From NCBI GenBank assembly GCA_905183005.1, contig CAJJDO010000084.1:186001-250000 (forward strand): DNA of 64,000 nt. The letters are read 5' to 3'. Both the position numbers and the translations under genes were made by a program. The DNA comes from Paramecium pentaurelia. Taxonomy: Eukaryota > Ciliophora > Oligohymenophorea > Peniculida > Parameciidae. Below the pieces are notes generated by a model. It saw only the letters and a program-made list of their open reading frames with translations. It was not told the DNA's origin and did no database searches. Positions 22,978 to 36,478 of this stretch are shown one piece after another; within the stretch, counting starts at the first letter, position 1; every line of letters begins with the position of its first letter.

Positions 22978-24453
22978 TCATAATAAAGAAACTATATATT
23001 ATTATAGTAATTTAAGTTATTCTTTGATGAATTCTTTACATTCTATAAGTGATATATCTTTTCTCTCTTGACATTTTGATATTAAGTATAGAATTATTTT
23101 ATTTGGTATGTCTTTGGAGATTGTTTAATTGATTTTTAATGCATCATTTATCCATTTTGCATTAATATTCATTGATTATATATCATCTTAATATTAAATA
23201 TACTCTTATCTCAATATTTTATTATGTTTGATTACTATATTTCTCAATTCAGAAATTAGTTTTTCTTTTTCTTAGAATAGTTTAAATTGATTAAGTAATT
23301 TTAATGCTTCAATAATTATTTCATTTTAAGAATAATATAAATCTACAGAGAAATTAATTAATTCAATATTGGTCTTTTCCAAATATTATTAAAATTCTTA
23401 TTGATCAAAAATACCATAAATTTAGAGACATTTTTGACAAGCATTAATAATAGCATTTTCATCATTTCCTAAAATCTTATATTTAAATGGTTATTAATGA
23501 TATGGACATTCTTCTACTTATTATTATTCAGTAGAGTAAGTAGGTATTTAAAACATTTATGGTTATTCACATGATGTAGTTTGGGATTAAAGAGATAAAT
23601 TTCTATAATCTTTTTTAAAACTACAATTAGGACTTTATAAATAATATTCACTTAGAGTTTATATAATCCAAGTTAAATCTTTTCTTAATTTAGGATCCTT
23701 TTAGATAGAATTAATTAAAATATTTTTAATTACATTCTTTTTAATATCAAAAATTGCAGGTTTTGCATATTAATTATCTCTTATAATATAACTTATGGCT
23801 CTTATTTTACCAAATACTTCTTCTTCAGTTAATCCATTATAAAAGGGTGTTTTATGTATTAATTCATCAATAATTAAGCCTAATGCCCAAATATCTACTG
23901 ATTTATCATATTGTTATTTTTCCAATATTTCTGGAGCTACATAATATGCTGTTCCAACTTTAGTTGTAGTCATTCTATCTAATTTCACACTACTTAAACC
24001 AAAATCTGTTATTTTATAGATTTCAATTCCTTATTCATCAACATATCTTAAAATATTCTCAGGTTTAATATCTCTATGAACAATATTTTTGCTATGTAAA
24101 AAGGCTAAACCATTAGCAATTTAAAGTGCTATATTTACAATTTATTCTTCAGTAAATGATTTAGTTGTCATCATTTCATATAATGTTCCACCAGGACAAT
24201 ATTCTTAAACAATAAATAAGGCTTCTGGTTAATCAAAAATATCAAGTAATTATACTACATTTTAATGCTTAAATTAAGATAATTGTTTCAATATCATTTT
24301 CTCTTGTTAAGAGATGGCAAGATTTCTATTACTAATTTTAACAGCAACTTTTTATTAATTTGATTTTTTAACACCCAAAAACACTTAAGAAAATGCTCCT
24401 TATCCAAGCAATTTATTTTTCGTTTCATAATATAATTCATATCGATTTCTCAT
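22978..24453 (-). CDS. Ser/Thr protein kinase with a C-terminal helical region
   Basis: An intronless 491-residue protein. The kinase domain starts at residue 3: LLGQGAFSQVFLGVKKS, VAVKISNRN, FIVQEYCPGGTLYEMM, NIVHRDIKPENILRYVDEQG, KITDFGLSSV, GTAYYVAPEILEKQQYDKSV and DIWALGLIIDELI. The insert after the catalytic loop and the general layout resemble ULK/CAMK-like kinases. Residues 280-491 contain a small Cys/His-bearing segment (ECPYHQQPFKYKIL, NACQKCLQIYGIFD) and helices rich in Gln and Lys. The function is unknown beyond Ser/Thr phosphorylation. The TRAF-type gene begins only 24 bp beyond its stop on the same strand. Confidence 0.93.
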
Positions 24454-24667
24454 TTCTCTATGATTTAAATTTATTATACAAACTAAATTATAAAAAAATT
24501 TATAATCATTAGTATAATGAAGAATTTGAATTTATTGAATATCTAAATATGAATTTATCATACATATAATATATTGATATTGATTTATAAAAATTGAATA
24601 TTATAATATTATTATAATAGTATGATATACAATAGATAATATATATATTTATTAATTTGAAACATAT

Positions 24668-25606
24668 TCATATTTATTTTATATATTAATTTTCTTCACT
24701 TTAGTAAAATTAATGCATTTAATTATCAACATAAACTATGAGTTCATTTCCTAAAAGTGACCAACTTATTTTTTAACAAACATTCTAAATTTAATAAAAT
24801 ATTTACATTAAATTATATTTATTATTTCTTTTATAATTCAATTGGTTTAATTAATTCAATATTGTATTACAAAGTTAAAATTTCTACATAATTTCCATAA
24901 CTTATTGCTAATTAAAGTTCTTAATTAAATATTTGAGGTGCAAATTTTACATGTCTTATTTTATCACCACAATTGTATTCATAAACTTGATCAATAATTG
25001 TTTATTAATCAGAAAATACATTCCATAATTTAACAATTGATTAATTGTCACTTATTCCTCCAGTTGCTATAATTTATTCTTAATCACTCTTTAACCAATC
25101 TAAACACAATAATGTTTAATTATAAGCATTAGTATTAGTAACTTAATATTCTGAACCTTCAAATACTTCTAAATATCCATTATTATATCCTACTGCTAAA
25201 ATATACTTATTTTCTGCCCATTGAATTATATTAGCTTATGTATTATTTAATGATATTTATTTTTCAACCTTCCATTAATTTGCTTATTCCTTCCAAATTT
25301 TTATTTAATTATCTTAACCACATGTAGCAATCAAATTTTCATATTTTGGACTTAACCATGACATTGAATTTATTTATCCCTTATGACTTCATTAATAAAA
25401 TCATACGCTTAGAATTCTGAGGCTAACCTCTTCATTTACTTATCTTTTTTATTTATCAATTCAAATATCCGAACTGTTCCCTAATTTGTTACTTGGGCTA
25501 TTTTATTTTGATAATAATCAGTATATATTTCAAACTAATATACTTATTTTATAATTACCTCTGGGTCAAATGAAAAATCAGAAACTTAAGTAATCTATTA
25601 GTTCAT
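24668..25606 (-). CDS. Sec13/Seh1-like WD40 beta-propeller protein
   Basis: Three introns (24, 20 and 22 nt) give 290 residues. WD repeats are recognisable: VTNQGTVRIFELIN, then HKGQINSMSWLSPKYENLIA with TCGQDNQIKIWKE, IIQWAENKYILAVGYNNGYL, LLCLDWLKSDQEQIIATGG with IVKLWNVF, IRHVKFAPQIFNQELQLAI, and a final ISWSLLGNELIVYVDNQ. The phrase SWLSPKYENLIATCGQD and the closing ISWS-GN blade are typical of Sec13/Seh1, subunits of COPII and the nuclear pore. Divergence prevents choosing between them. Start 25606 overlaps the end of the small upstream gene if that gene's stop is read correctly. Confidence 0.75.
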
Positions 25607-26020
25607 TTAAGTATTTTTTTAATTTGAACAACACAAAAAAAAAATATTAATTAAATACTTTTTTAAATCAGAGATTCTAAATACAAAATATTAATCATAG
25701 TTTTTAGTTCAATTATTTTATAACTTAACATTATCTTCGAATCTCTACAACTTTCTTCTTTACACAAGTGAATTAAATACTTTTATATTTAATACAATTA
25801 TTTACTTGGTTATCTCATTTTTGGAACTTTCACTTCCTTCTCTAAAGTGTTGTCATATATGAATACTTCTTCTTAACTATCCAGAGTAATCTATTGTTCT
25901 ATTTATTAGTATATTAATCTTACATTACTAAATTAAATCATTAATTTGTTATTTGAGTACTATTTCCAAATTGGCTCTCTGTACATCTTGCTTTTTCTAT
26001 TTCATGGCTTAACAACCCAT
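25603..26020 (-). CDS. Small MGC-type (putatively acylated) protein, unknown
   Basis: Starts MGCQAMKQKKQDVQRANLEI, where Gly2-Cys3 suggests N-myristoylation and palmitoylation. One 25-nt intron leads into ITLDSQEEVFIYDNTLEKEV. Read straight on, the frame ends at a TGA that overlaps the ATG of the Sec13-like gene, giving 130 residues. The last 40 residues are low-quality hydrophobic sequence (LIFFFCVVQI), so a missed intron and an earlier true stop are likely. The N-terminal 70 residues are believable; the 3' end is not settled. Confidence 0.45.
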
Positions 26021-26052
26021 ATTTCAATTTAATATAAATAATACTTAAAAAT

Positions 26053-26262
26053 TCATAAATACTAAATCAAGAAATAAGTATTTGGTTTCAATTAAATAAT
26101 ATCTATATAATCTCTAAAATGATATATATATTCATAAACCTTAATTTCATGTAGTTTTAATTATTGCTGCTAGTTTATCATTATAAGAAAAGTTAGTAAA
26201 TTAACTTCTAAACCATATTTATCTAAAAACGTATTATTCTAGTTTATTTCTATAAAACCCAT
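26053..26262 (-). CDS. Possible 69-residue small protein
   Basis: An intronless minus-strand ORF from ATG 26262 to TGA 26053: MGFIEINQNNTFLDKYGLEV followed by a mixed hydrophobic/charged sequence. It lies 33 bp upstream of the MGC-type gene, on the same strand. There is no known motif. Its size and the AT-rich setting mean it could be chance. Confidence 0.3.
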
Positions 26263-26763
26263 TATTTAGAATATATATTGAATGATGTTATAACAATTAA
26301 TGTTCATGATTATTTTTTTTATGTTTCAACCATTTATTTGTTCAACTACTCGATACTTTGATATCTTTTAAATTTTAACTATTATTATTTTTATATACTA
26401 ATTTTTTTTATAGTGAAATTGAAAGTTACATTTCATACTATAAATTATTATTTAGTAATTGTTTTCACAAACATATTGAAAGTTCGAGAAAATGTGAAAA
26501 AATTTGTAATCTATTCTGCAAATATTATTAAAATTTTCAGATATAATTTATTATTAAAAATCTAATTGTTTTTAATCACTTTTATAAATATTTATATAAT
26601 ATATTTGATTTCTCAATTAAATTATTTTTTTTATTTAGATTTTAAATTACTATTAGAATTGAATAATGAGAATGAGAATAGTTTTCTAACTTGTTTAGAG
26701 GATGTAAAGAAATTCCGTATTGTTTAAATGATTATATATATTTAAAAGAATGAAGTTTATTAA
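26263..26763. other. Intergenic region, no gene seen
   Basis: This stretch is about 500 bp of AT-rich DNA with no protein-like frame on either strand. It separates the small 69-residue ORF from the 3' end of the cyclic-nucleotide-binding gene. Confidence 0.45.
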
Positions 26764-28686
26764 TCAATTGTTGTCATTTTCTATCTATAATAATTTTGGA
26801 AATGATTGAGGAGATTTTTCATATTTGTTTCTACAAGATGTAATAAAAAATTATTATGGTTATTATTCATTAAGAAAGCTTTGTTCAGTTTTAATTCCTT
26901 TTTTTAAGTTACTGTCAGAATGAAGACTTTTCAAATGGCGAATTGATTAAGAATTATTATTATTTGTTCTTAAACTGGTTTAAATCTTTTTTAATAATAT
27001 TTGTTATTTCTTTAAAGAGTCACTTATTTGAGATTGATTGATTTATAATAATTTTTTACTACTATGTGGAGACAGAGAAGTTCCATCAGTTTAATTATAT
27101 TAATGCTAAACATTAATTAAATTTTCTAAATTCTATTCAGATTGATTAAATTTGAGTTAAGATTTAGACAAATTTAATTTTAAATTTTTTATTTCATTAG
27201 AGAGACTCAATCCTAAATTGCTTTTAGAATTTTTATATTACAAATTTTTATTATTAATGTAATAAAGTCTTTCTTATTTTTGTTAAATATTTTATTGTAA
27301 TTCAGAATTTGCAATAAGATAATCTTTTGGCAACTTATCTTTATATTTTAATTAGAATGCTTCTTAGTTTCTTTTCACACTTTATGATAGAGTCAATAAT
27401 TTTTTATTTTCACTTCTTAAAACTTTACTTTAATCTAATTGTCTTCTCTTTAAATCTAAATATTCATAAAATGATTTTGGATTAATTTAACTTTATGTAG
27501 TATTAATTATTTATTATTAGTAATTTTATATACTCTACATAACTTATTATTATCTTAATGAGATATATTAATTATTTTGTTCTTAAATTTCTTTTAAGAG
27601 ATTCACAATATCTGGAAAGTTCTTACGAATCTTTCTAAATACCTCTGCTTCCATATAATAAGCTACAGTATTATCAACACATTGACAATTGTATTTTCGT
27701 TAATGTAATTCTTCAATAAGTTCTTCTTAACCAACAACACCTCCATCAGTTATTTAACTTAGCTAATGAAATTAATTATATACATACAACAATTTTCTTA
27801 AGAACTATAGTAAATGTATTATTTAGAGCTGTTTTATTTTAAATAGCTTTTTAATCATCAATATTCATATAGATATCAACTCTTCCACTAATTATAATGA
27901 ATAAATATTAAGGTTCATCTCCTTTTTGCCAAAGAATAGATTATGAAGCAAAATTAATAGGTCTTAGATTTTAGACAAATTTTGTAATGCTAAATGGTTA
28001 TATTCCAGGTAAAATTTTAGTATATAATGCCATAGCCTTGTTTTATTCTTAAATGGCTTTTTCACACATTAATTTATATTAAGCTCGATTAATTGATATG
28101 CAATGTAAAATTTCAGATATAGCTATCAAACTAGCTGTTCTAGGCTTATCAGAAATTAAAGCAACATCACCAAAACATTATCCAGAGATGTATTAAAATA
28201 CCTATAATTTATATGATGATATACTTTTTGGAATTTAAAGATGCCATCTTAATAGTAGAATGGATTCTCTCTGTTTTCATACAAAGCATCATCTATGAAA
28301 ATCATTCTCTTGCTTTTCTTTTAATTAAATTAAAGCATTTCTTCTTTTATTTCTTCTTGTGATTTAGGAATGTAAACACCTGCTTGTCCTTTCAATATGA
28401 TGTATATCTTATCTCCAAATTCTCCATAATTGAATATAATCTATCCATAAGAGAAGCACTCATATTTTGAATATTTTGCTGCTTGCATTACAAAATCGTG
28501 AAGCTATGTTCCTTCAGGACAGTTGTTTTTAAAAAATGATATTTAGAGTAGAGAATCTATCAATTAATTATTTTAAGATGTTGGATTGATGAAATATTCC
28601 AGGGCTGGTTCCAATAAAGCTTCATTTTATTGTTATTATTTAAGTAGTTGCTAAGCCTATTTTAACTTTTGATTAGTTAATTTCAT
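26764..28686 (-). CDS. Protein with two cyclic-nucleotide-binding domains and a coiled-coil tail
   Basis: Two introns (23 and 28 nt) give 623 residues. The first cNMP domain spans about residues 60-240: FSYGQIIFNYGEFGDKIYII, LKGQAGVYIPKS, and the phosphate-binding cassette CFGDVALISDKPRTASLIAI with the key R-T-A-S. A second follows (FASQSILWQKGDEPQYLFII, ISGRVDIYM), but its cassette, GGVVGQEELIEELHQRKYNC, lacks the usual Arg, so it may not bind nucleotide. The last 250 residues are Gln/Lys/Ser-rich with heptad-like stretches. It is not a PKA regulatory subunit, having no inhibitor sequence, and not a channel, having no TM. It is likely a ciliate cAMP/cGMP sensor or scaffold. Confidence 0.88.
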
Positions 28687-29160
28687 CAATAATATTAAAT
28701 ATAAAATTAATTGTATTTCACTTTAACTTTTTTTATTAATTTATATTATAACTTAAGTGATTTTTCAATTTATTAAGTTATGATATTAATATAACATATT
28801 TATAATTGAAGAATTATATTAATCTTATATTTTTAATATTTATATGTCTAGATTCTAAGTAGATTCTATCAATTTTGATTAATAATTCTATAAATATATG
28901 GAAATAATTAGTTATTGAAACAAACTTAAATTTATTAAAATCATGTATTTTATCTAAACATATTTAAAAAATTGTATTTATACATAACATTATAAATGAA
29001 TTATTTAAGTATAATTAGAAAATTATTTAAAAGTACTATTTAAGATGAGTTTGATTAATTATTGATTAATATTTGTTTATATTATATGCCATATAGTAAT
29101 TGATTTTTGTTTTTATTATTTGTCAATAAAAGAAATGTAATTTATTAATTTTTATACTTG
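28687..29160. promoter_or_regulatory. Shared upstream region of two divergent genes
   Basis: This 474-bp AT-rich gap lies between the starts of the cNMP-binding gene (minus) and the 741-residue gene (plus). It must hold both promoters. No specific element could be identified, and there is no protein-like frame. Confidence 0.4.
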
Positions 29161-31437
29161 ATGAGAGAAGGACAAAGACTTAATCAATCATTTTCTTATT
29201 GTCGATCAAGTCCTGATAAGAAGGGTTCAAGACACAATAAAGTGATCTCAGATGCTTATAGAAAATTTCTAGCCACTTATTAATAGTTATCTATGTTAGG
29301 CAGTTAGTATAAATATTCACATAATACTCTTATGCCTTATATATACTTTTTTAAATATATGGCTAAAAGATATGATGAAACTAATCAAAAATGCAAATTG
29401 AAAATGTGGATTCCAGATACTATAATATTAAATGATGTAGATTTAAGTGCAATATGGTTATACAGTAGTGCAGATGGTTATGTTTATAGAACAGATTCAT
29501 TTACTTCTAGAAATGCAGCATAAAAATTTACTGAAGGTAGCAATGATCCAAATGAATTAATTGCAGTTATAAAAAAGCCGCATTACAAAGATATGGAATT
29601 AATTGGAAATGACGCAAAACCTATATTATAGAAGGATGTACAATTATTATTTTCAAATGCCATGAGTGTAAAGTAAGAAATCACTTGTTTATAAAAATAT
29701 ATTAAATGTTAAGGTCCTATGGCATATATCTGTAGGACTATTTGGAAAAAAAATGGATAAACTACAGCTTGGGTTATTACCAATAAACTAACATTTTAAG
29801 ATGAAGGTGAATATGCTTAAAGATGTCTTGCAAGTGCCAGCAAATTCAAATAAACTAATATAATTTAGTGTAAGGGTGGCCGTTTCATAGAGGAAACCAT
29901 ACCTTACATTTAAAATCTGTTACTCTATTGTAGATAGAGTATGAATGTTGAATTTGATGAATTAGGTTGTGATTTTACAAAAGGAATAGATAACAAATGG
30001 TACTTACTTAATGTTAGAGGTTTTAAATTGATTAATCCTTCTAATTAAATATTTACTAGACATATTACTCATGATGAATAAATACCTGTAGATTATGAAA
30101 GAAAACAAATTTCTAATTTGAATCAATAATGGAATTTTACAAAGACATAGATATGTAAATTTTGTGAATTGATATATCCAGCAAAAGAATTAACACATTA
30201 ATTAACTTTAAAAATGTTAATAGAATGTGATTTACATTTATTAAGTAGAAATATTGAATTAAAACATTTATAAATTAGAAATAGAATAAACTTTACACAT
30301 CTTGATAGTGCAATGTTATTTCATAAATATTATGTTTGTGATAGTTGTTATTAATTATTTATGGCATGTGATGAATTAATATAACTTGAATTTAAGATGG
30401 CATAAAAATTAGGAATTGATGTTTATGAAAAAAACAATATAATTTCACTTACTTAATAAGACTATCGTGTTAAAGGACCAAATGTTATTCAAAAATAGGC
30501 TAACACTATATATGGAAATGGGGAATATTTTATTAAACCTCTTGATTGGGAAATGTTGAATGAAGTCTAAATAAAATTAATGCCAAATCTACCTGAAATT
30601 GATTATGGAACAATTCCTAAGATGAAAAGATTTAGAATAATGATCTACATTAAAACTTTATCTTAGATTCCAATTGAATCTCAATTTAATTAATGTAAAT
30701 ATTACATTTATTATAACTTTCTCAATTAAGAAATTAAGTAAATAAATTGATCATCTTTTTAGGTTTTAATTAGATATGAAAAAGAGTATCGATCATTCAA
30801 AAGATGTATTAAATATTGATCATGTTAAACTCTTTTATCTTTTTGCAGCTGATAGATAGGATATTAATTGTATTTTATCATAATTAAGAATTGGTCTTTT
30901 ATGCAATTAAGAATTAATAGGAGAATTAGAATGTGAATTAGGTGATTTTAAAAGTTCCTAAGTTACAATCAAAGAATATTTAAAGTATTTTTCTGGAATA
31001 TAAATTAAATAAATATTATCATGGTCAACAGATTTAAGTATTGGATTAGTTGAAAGTTAACAAGGAAATATAAATGTAGAGAGAATCAAATTATAAAAAT
31101 AAGGAATAATATATTTACCAAATATTGATTATTATTGTAGTGAACCATTACCTTAAGAATGGATGAATTAATTTGAAAAAAGAAAAAAACATAATATAAA
31201 TTAAATTGGAAATATTAGTACAAGTTTTGCTATATCTGATGTTTCCAATATACTAGATCATTCAAGAGTTCACTAAACAAAATATCCATCTAGAAAAAGT
31301 TGTACTGTATAAACAACTGTTCCAAATAAATTAGATTAATCTTCAATCTTATATTCTGAACTATTAGAATATTAAAAAGAGTATTATATTAATTTAATTT
31401 TTATAGCACAGATAAAATACTTAACTTTGATTATTGA
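29161..31437 (+). CDS. Large uncharacterised protein with a central Cys cluster
   Basis: Two introns (25 nt near 30740, 26 nt near 31380) give 741 residues with no TGA. The N-terminal half has alternating strands (KLKMWIPDTIILNDVDLSAI, CQGPMAYICRTIWKKNG). Near residue 330 a pair of cysteine knuckles is spread over 70 residues: ICKFCELIYPAKELTHQ and YYVCDSCYQLFMACDE, a possible zinc-binding module. A later region (VKLFYLFAADRQDINCILSQ, LIGELECELGDF) resembles a C2-like beta sandwich, which is only an impression. No known family is recognised. The length and clean coding character make the gene certain and the function open. Confidence 0.7.
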
Positions 31438-32022
31438 CTTACATTTTATAAATTATATATTAGTATTTATAAAATTTATTCAAATTAATATTTATAATAT
31501 TGTTATGCATTGAATTCAAATTGTCCTAAATATAATTTAAGATCTAAGTAAATTCTTTTATTTTTTATATCAAGATTATATTTATTAATAACTTTTTCAT
31601 TAAAAAAAAATAAAATGAATAATTTAATAAATTTAATGAAATATTTATAAAATTTCAAATATGTAGTTTTATTATTTTGATAGTTGGTGTATAAAATTCT
31701 TTAATATCATAATCTTAATATATATAAAATCATTTTAATTTAGGATACAGAAATTAGAGTATATGTATAATAAAAGTGATATTTTCAATAATAATTTGGA
31801 TTTTATACTATAGACTTATATCTTTTAATTATTAAAATAAAGCCTTGATAAACTTTTATAATTAAGATGAATTAATTATTTTAAATAGAAATTAATTTAT
31901 TTTATCAATCATAATTAGACTTTCTATAGAAAAAGTTGAGATTTAAATTAATAAATTGTTTTTACTTTTTTGGTAGTTATGATTTTAATTTTACAGGATC
32001 ATACTTTATTATCAATTATGCA
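31438..32022. other. Intergenic region, no gene seen
   Basis: This is 585 bp of very AT-rich sequence with many TGAs in all frames. No coding or structural signal was seen. Confidence 0.4.
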
Positions 32023-32202
32023 ATGAAGATAACCTTAATTTGTTTATTATTTATTATGTATGATGAATAGCATTACTATGTTTCAGTTGAGTAAAAACAG
32101 AAAATATGTGAAAATGTTATGTAAAAATGTTGGTAAAGTTATAAGAATAACATGATTTCAAAAATAATGAAGAGAATAAAGAGATTTAAAAAAAAACCAT
32201 GA
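32023..32202 (+). CDS. Possible small secreted peptide
   Basis: A 59-codon intronless ORF begins MKITLICLLFIMYDEQHYYV, a plausible short signal peptide, and ends in a very basic tail (IMKRIKRFKKKP). It stands alone in a 900-bp gap between genes on the same strand. The pattern of signal peptide plus basic tail is suggestive but could be chance in AT-rich DNA. Confidence 0.25.
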
Positions 32203-32342
32203 GAAAAAAAGGGTAGTTGAATTTATTTGTATAAACTTTATTATCTTGATATTAAGATTAGTTTTCAATTTAAAAAACAAACAAATTTTATACAATAGTG
32301 AATTAGAGGATTTAATGATTTATATTATTATTTTATTTATTG

Positions 32343-33198
32343 ATGCAAAGAAGAAGACGTTGTGCTTTCGATTCAGATAGTTTAGAGGAATATATTTAAG
32401 TAGAAAATAATTTAAAAATGAGCTGGCAACTATAGGGTAGAATTAAACTAACCTATTCTATGATGATAAAAAATTAAATTGGTTAAACAAGAGTAAATAA
32501 GTTGATGATGATGAGGAAATACTTAAGGATATTGAAGGATTTGAACATAACTATAGCTCCCCATAGGTGGATTATATTGACACCTCTGAATTACCTCCTG
32601 ATATAGTTTTGAAATCAGGAGATAATATATTTAGTCATCATATTATGATTTTGGGAGACATCAACGAATATGTGAAACAATCATTAACCATGTTTTGCAT
32701 GTAGAGTCGTAAAAATAGTAGTGAAGATTTTAATGAAGAGTTGATATCTCCAATTAAAAGGTATTTTTTAATATTTTTATGCAATAAGCAAACTTTGTTT
32801 AGATTTAGCCATGAAGAGAATTCAAGAAAAAAATGGAGTGCACATTGTCAAGTTTCTAATGCATGATATGACAATATAGAATTATGGTCCAATCATTAAT
32901 GGTATGTCCATTTCAAGATCATAGTTTATTTTCTCTAAACTTCCAATTACATACTTATATTTAATATCGATTAGAATAACTTCTAAGCTTAGAAAGAATA
33001 AGATATGATAACATCTATTAAATAGAAAGCTACAGAAGTGAAAAAGATCTATATTTTGTACTTTACAGAATAAGAAGTGTAAGATCAAAGAATACCTAAT
33101 AAATATTATTGCAATCGATGGAATATAACTGTGATTCTTTCATAAGTATACTATAATAATTAATAACTAAGATCATAGACCAAGTAATTAATTAATGA
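32343..33198 (+). CDS. Uncharacterised 251-residue protein
   Basis: Four introns (23, 28, 23 and 26 nt) splice cleanly to 251 residues: MQRRRRCAFDSDSLEEYIQ at the start, acidic KQVDDDEEILKDIEG, then a folded-looking region MILGDINEYVKQSLTMFCMQ, LDLAMKRIQEKNGVHIVKFL, YILIFNIDQNNF, VKKIYILYFTEQEV and TVILSQIIDQVINQ. The alternating helix/strand pattern looks like a small alpha/beta domain. No family is assigned. MOB1 follows on the same strand 76 bp later. Confidence 0.6.
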
Positions 33199-33274
33199 AC
33201 AAATACTTTATAATTTATGTATTAATACATTCCTTTTTAATTGTTTGTTTTATCTTTTTATATTAAAATTCAAA

Positions 33275-34008
33275 ATGCAACCAAATGATCCTAAAACTTA
33301 CAAGCCACTCAAACAAATTGATAAAAACTAGAGAGGATATGGTTTAAAATAAATTGCTTAAATGACTCTTGGTTCAGGGAATATGTTATTGGCAGTTGAA
33401 TTACCAAATGGTGAAGATTTAAATGAATGGTTGGCTGTCAATACAATCGAATTTTATAATGAAATCTCAATTCTATATGGAACATTAGTAGAATTCTGCA
33501 CTCCTGAACTTTGTCCAATTATGTCTGCTGGTCCTAAGTAATTATTGAAATTAATATTTCAAGATATGAATATTTATGGGCAGATGGATAGAATGTTAAA
33601 ACTCCTCTTAAAGTTTCTGCTTCAGAATATATTGATTATTTAATGACTTGGGTAGAGAACTAACTTAATAATGATTCATTATTTCCATGTTAAATTGGTA
33701 ATTTATACATTTTATTAAGGAATTCCATTCCCAAAAACATTTTTATCTGTTGTCAAAGTAATCTTTAAGAGATTGTTTAGAGTTTATGCTCATATTTATC
33801 ACTCTCATTTTTAACATATTATGGCACTTGAATTGGAATATCATTTGAATACTTGTTTCAAACATTTCATATATTTCATTGGTATTGATATTAATAGAAT
33901 TTAGATGAATTCAAATTAGTTGAAGATAAGGAACTTGCTCCATTGGCAGAGTTGATATAATAATTCAAAGCAAGAAAGGAAAATCCTGCCATGAATTAGG
34001 GTGTGTGA
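33275..34008 (+). CDS. MOB1: MOB1-family kinase activator
   Basis: Three introns (26, 22 and 23 nt) give 220 residues, the family size. Diagnostic features: NEWLAVNTIEFYNEISILYG, zinc ligands in EFCTPELCPIMSAGPKYEYL (C-x4-C), LPLKVSASEYIDYLMTWVEN-like helix (TPLKVSASEYIDYL), PFPKTFLSVVKVIFKRLFRV and the two histidines in YAHIYHSHFQHIM. MOB1 binds and activates NDR/LATS kinases and controls cytokinesis and cortical polarity in ciliates. The sequence is close to canonical MOB1 rather than MOB2 or phocein. Confidence 0.95.
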
Positions 34009-34114
34009 CAGTTAATGCACTTAATTAATAGTATATATATATTTTATATTAATAATGCGTAATAATTTCGAATGATACTAATAATTTTAAATATACACAA
34101 AGAATAAGTAAATC

Positions 34115-35494
34115 ATGCTAAGAAATATTTCAAAAGTATCTACATTTCAAACTCACTTTAAGTAAATCTACTCCTTCTCTTATTATGCTAATTTGGATCT
34201 CAGTTGTCCTCATCCATCATTTCAAGTAATTTGATATTTTGGAATTCTTTATTAGTCTAGAGATCTCACAATTACTCATACAATGCATTATATTACTAAA
34301 CCTCCTTGTGATCCAAAGATTATGACATTTGGAGCATTTCATACAGATCATTTATTGGAAATTGATTGGTCAGAAAAAATGGGGTAAAAAAATGTTGTTA
34401 CATCTTAAGTTGGAGCAGACCCCAAATAGTCCCATTTAAAAGTTTTAGTATCCATCCATTTGCTGCTTGTCTTCATTATGCAATTGAATGTTTTGAAGGA
34501 GCAAAAGTAAATATATTTATAATACACTATAGGCTTACAGAGGTGCAAATAACACTATTAGAACATTTAGATTAGACTGTAATATGTACAGGATGAAACA
34601 ATCTGCTAAGAGATTGTCTTTGCCTGACTTTGATGGAGCTGAATTATAAAGATGCATTGAATAATTGCTTAAAGTAGATAGAGATTGGATTCCAGACAGA
34701 CCAGGATTTAGTTGTTATATTAGACCAACTTTGATTGCTACAGAAGAAGCATTAGGAGTTCGTGCTTCAAGTAGAGCTAGATTATTTGTTGTTTTATGTC
34801 CTGTTGGCCCATATTTTCCATCTGGACTTAAACCTGTTAGAGTATTTTGTAATACGTCAACAGTAATTTCTTAAAAATTTATAGCAAGATTCGTTCAGCT
34901 CCAGGAGGAGTTGGAGGGTATAAAGTGGCTGGTAATTATGCACCAACAGTGTTACCATTGAAGGAGGTTTAGAAAATAGGATTTCATTAAAATTTATGGA
35001 TGTTACCTGATGGATTAGTGTAAGAAATGGGTGTTTGTAATTTGTTTTTCTTCTAAAAAAATGAAAAAGGCGAAAAGGAATTAGTTACACCTATGCTAGA
35101 TGGAACAATTCTACCTGGAATAATGAGAGATTCTATTTTGGTTAGACATTTTATTTTATCTAAAGGAAATAACTAGAGGAATGGGTAAATTTAAAGTCAT
35201 AGAAAAGAAGTTGTATATTTAAGAAGTCATAGAATCTATAGAATCAGGAAGAGTATATACAAAATTTAATAATTTAGATGATAGAAATGTTTGGATCAGG
35301 AACTGCTGTTAGTATATAGCCAATCGAAGCTATTGGTTATAATGATAAAATTTATGAAGTTAAATATGATACAAAATTAAATGCAGGAGAACTATCACAT
35401 GAATTATTCGATTTGTTAACTAAAATTTAAGTATTATAAGTTTAAAATAATTTAGACTGGAGGAGAAGATCATAAGTGGATTAAATCCATTTGA
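34115..35494 (+). CDS. BCAT: Branched-chain amino-acid aminotransferase
   Basis: Seven introns (20-30 nt, two of them with GTC or GTT donors) give 400 residues. The PLP fold-type IV landmarks are clear: FGAFHTDHLLEIDWSEKMG, IHPFAACLHYAIECFEGAKA followed by YRGANNTIRTFRLDCNMYRM, IRPTLIATEEALGV, SAPGGVGGYKVAGNYAPTVL with the Schiff-base Lys in YKVAGNYAP, QEMGVCNLFF, LDGTILPGIMRDSIL and FGSGTAVSIQPIEAIGY. The N-terminus MLRNISKVSTFQTHFKQIYS is a likely mitochondrial presequence. It interconverts Leu/Ile/Val and their 2-oxo acids. It converges with the Josephin gene; the stops are 59 bp apart. Confidence 0.95.
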
Positions 35495-35553
35495 ATTTTA
35501 TTAATTTTAATTTTCAAAGATAATTAATCAAAATTATATATATAAAATAGCAA

Positions 35554-36412
<859 letters not shown>

Positions 36413-36478
36413 TATTTTCAATTTGATATTATATATTATATATAATAAAATACAATCAAAATCTTCTCATAATAATTG

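Noticed and set aside
31438..32022. A possible gene in the gap
   Set aside because: All frames contain frequent TGAs and no stretch has protein-like composition.
34366..34874. Two short plus-strand ORFs
   Set aside because: They are pieces of branched-chain aminotransferase exons broken by introns and by TAA/TAG read as stops.
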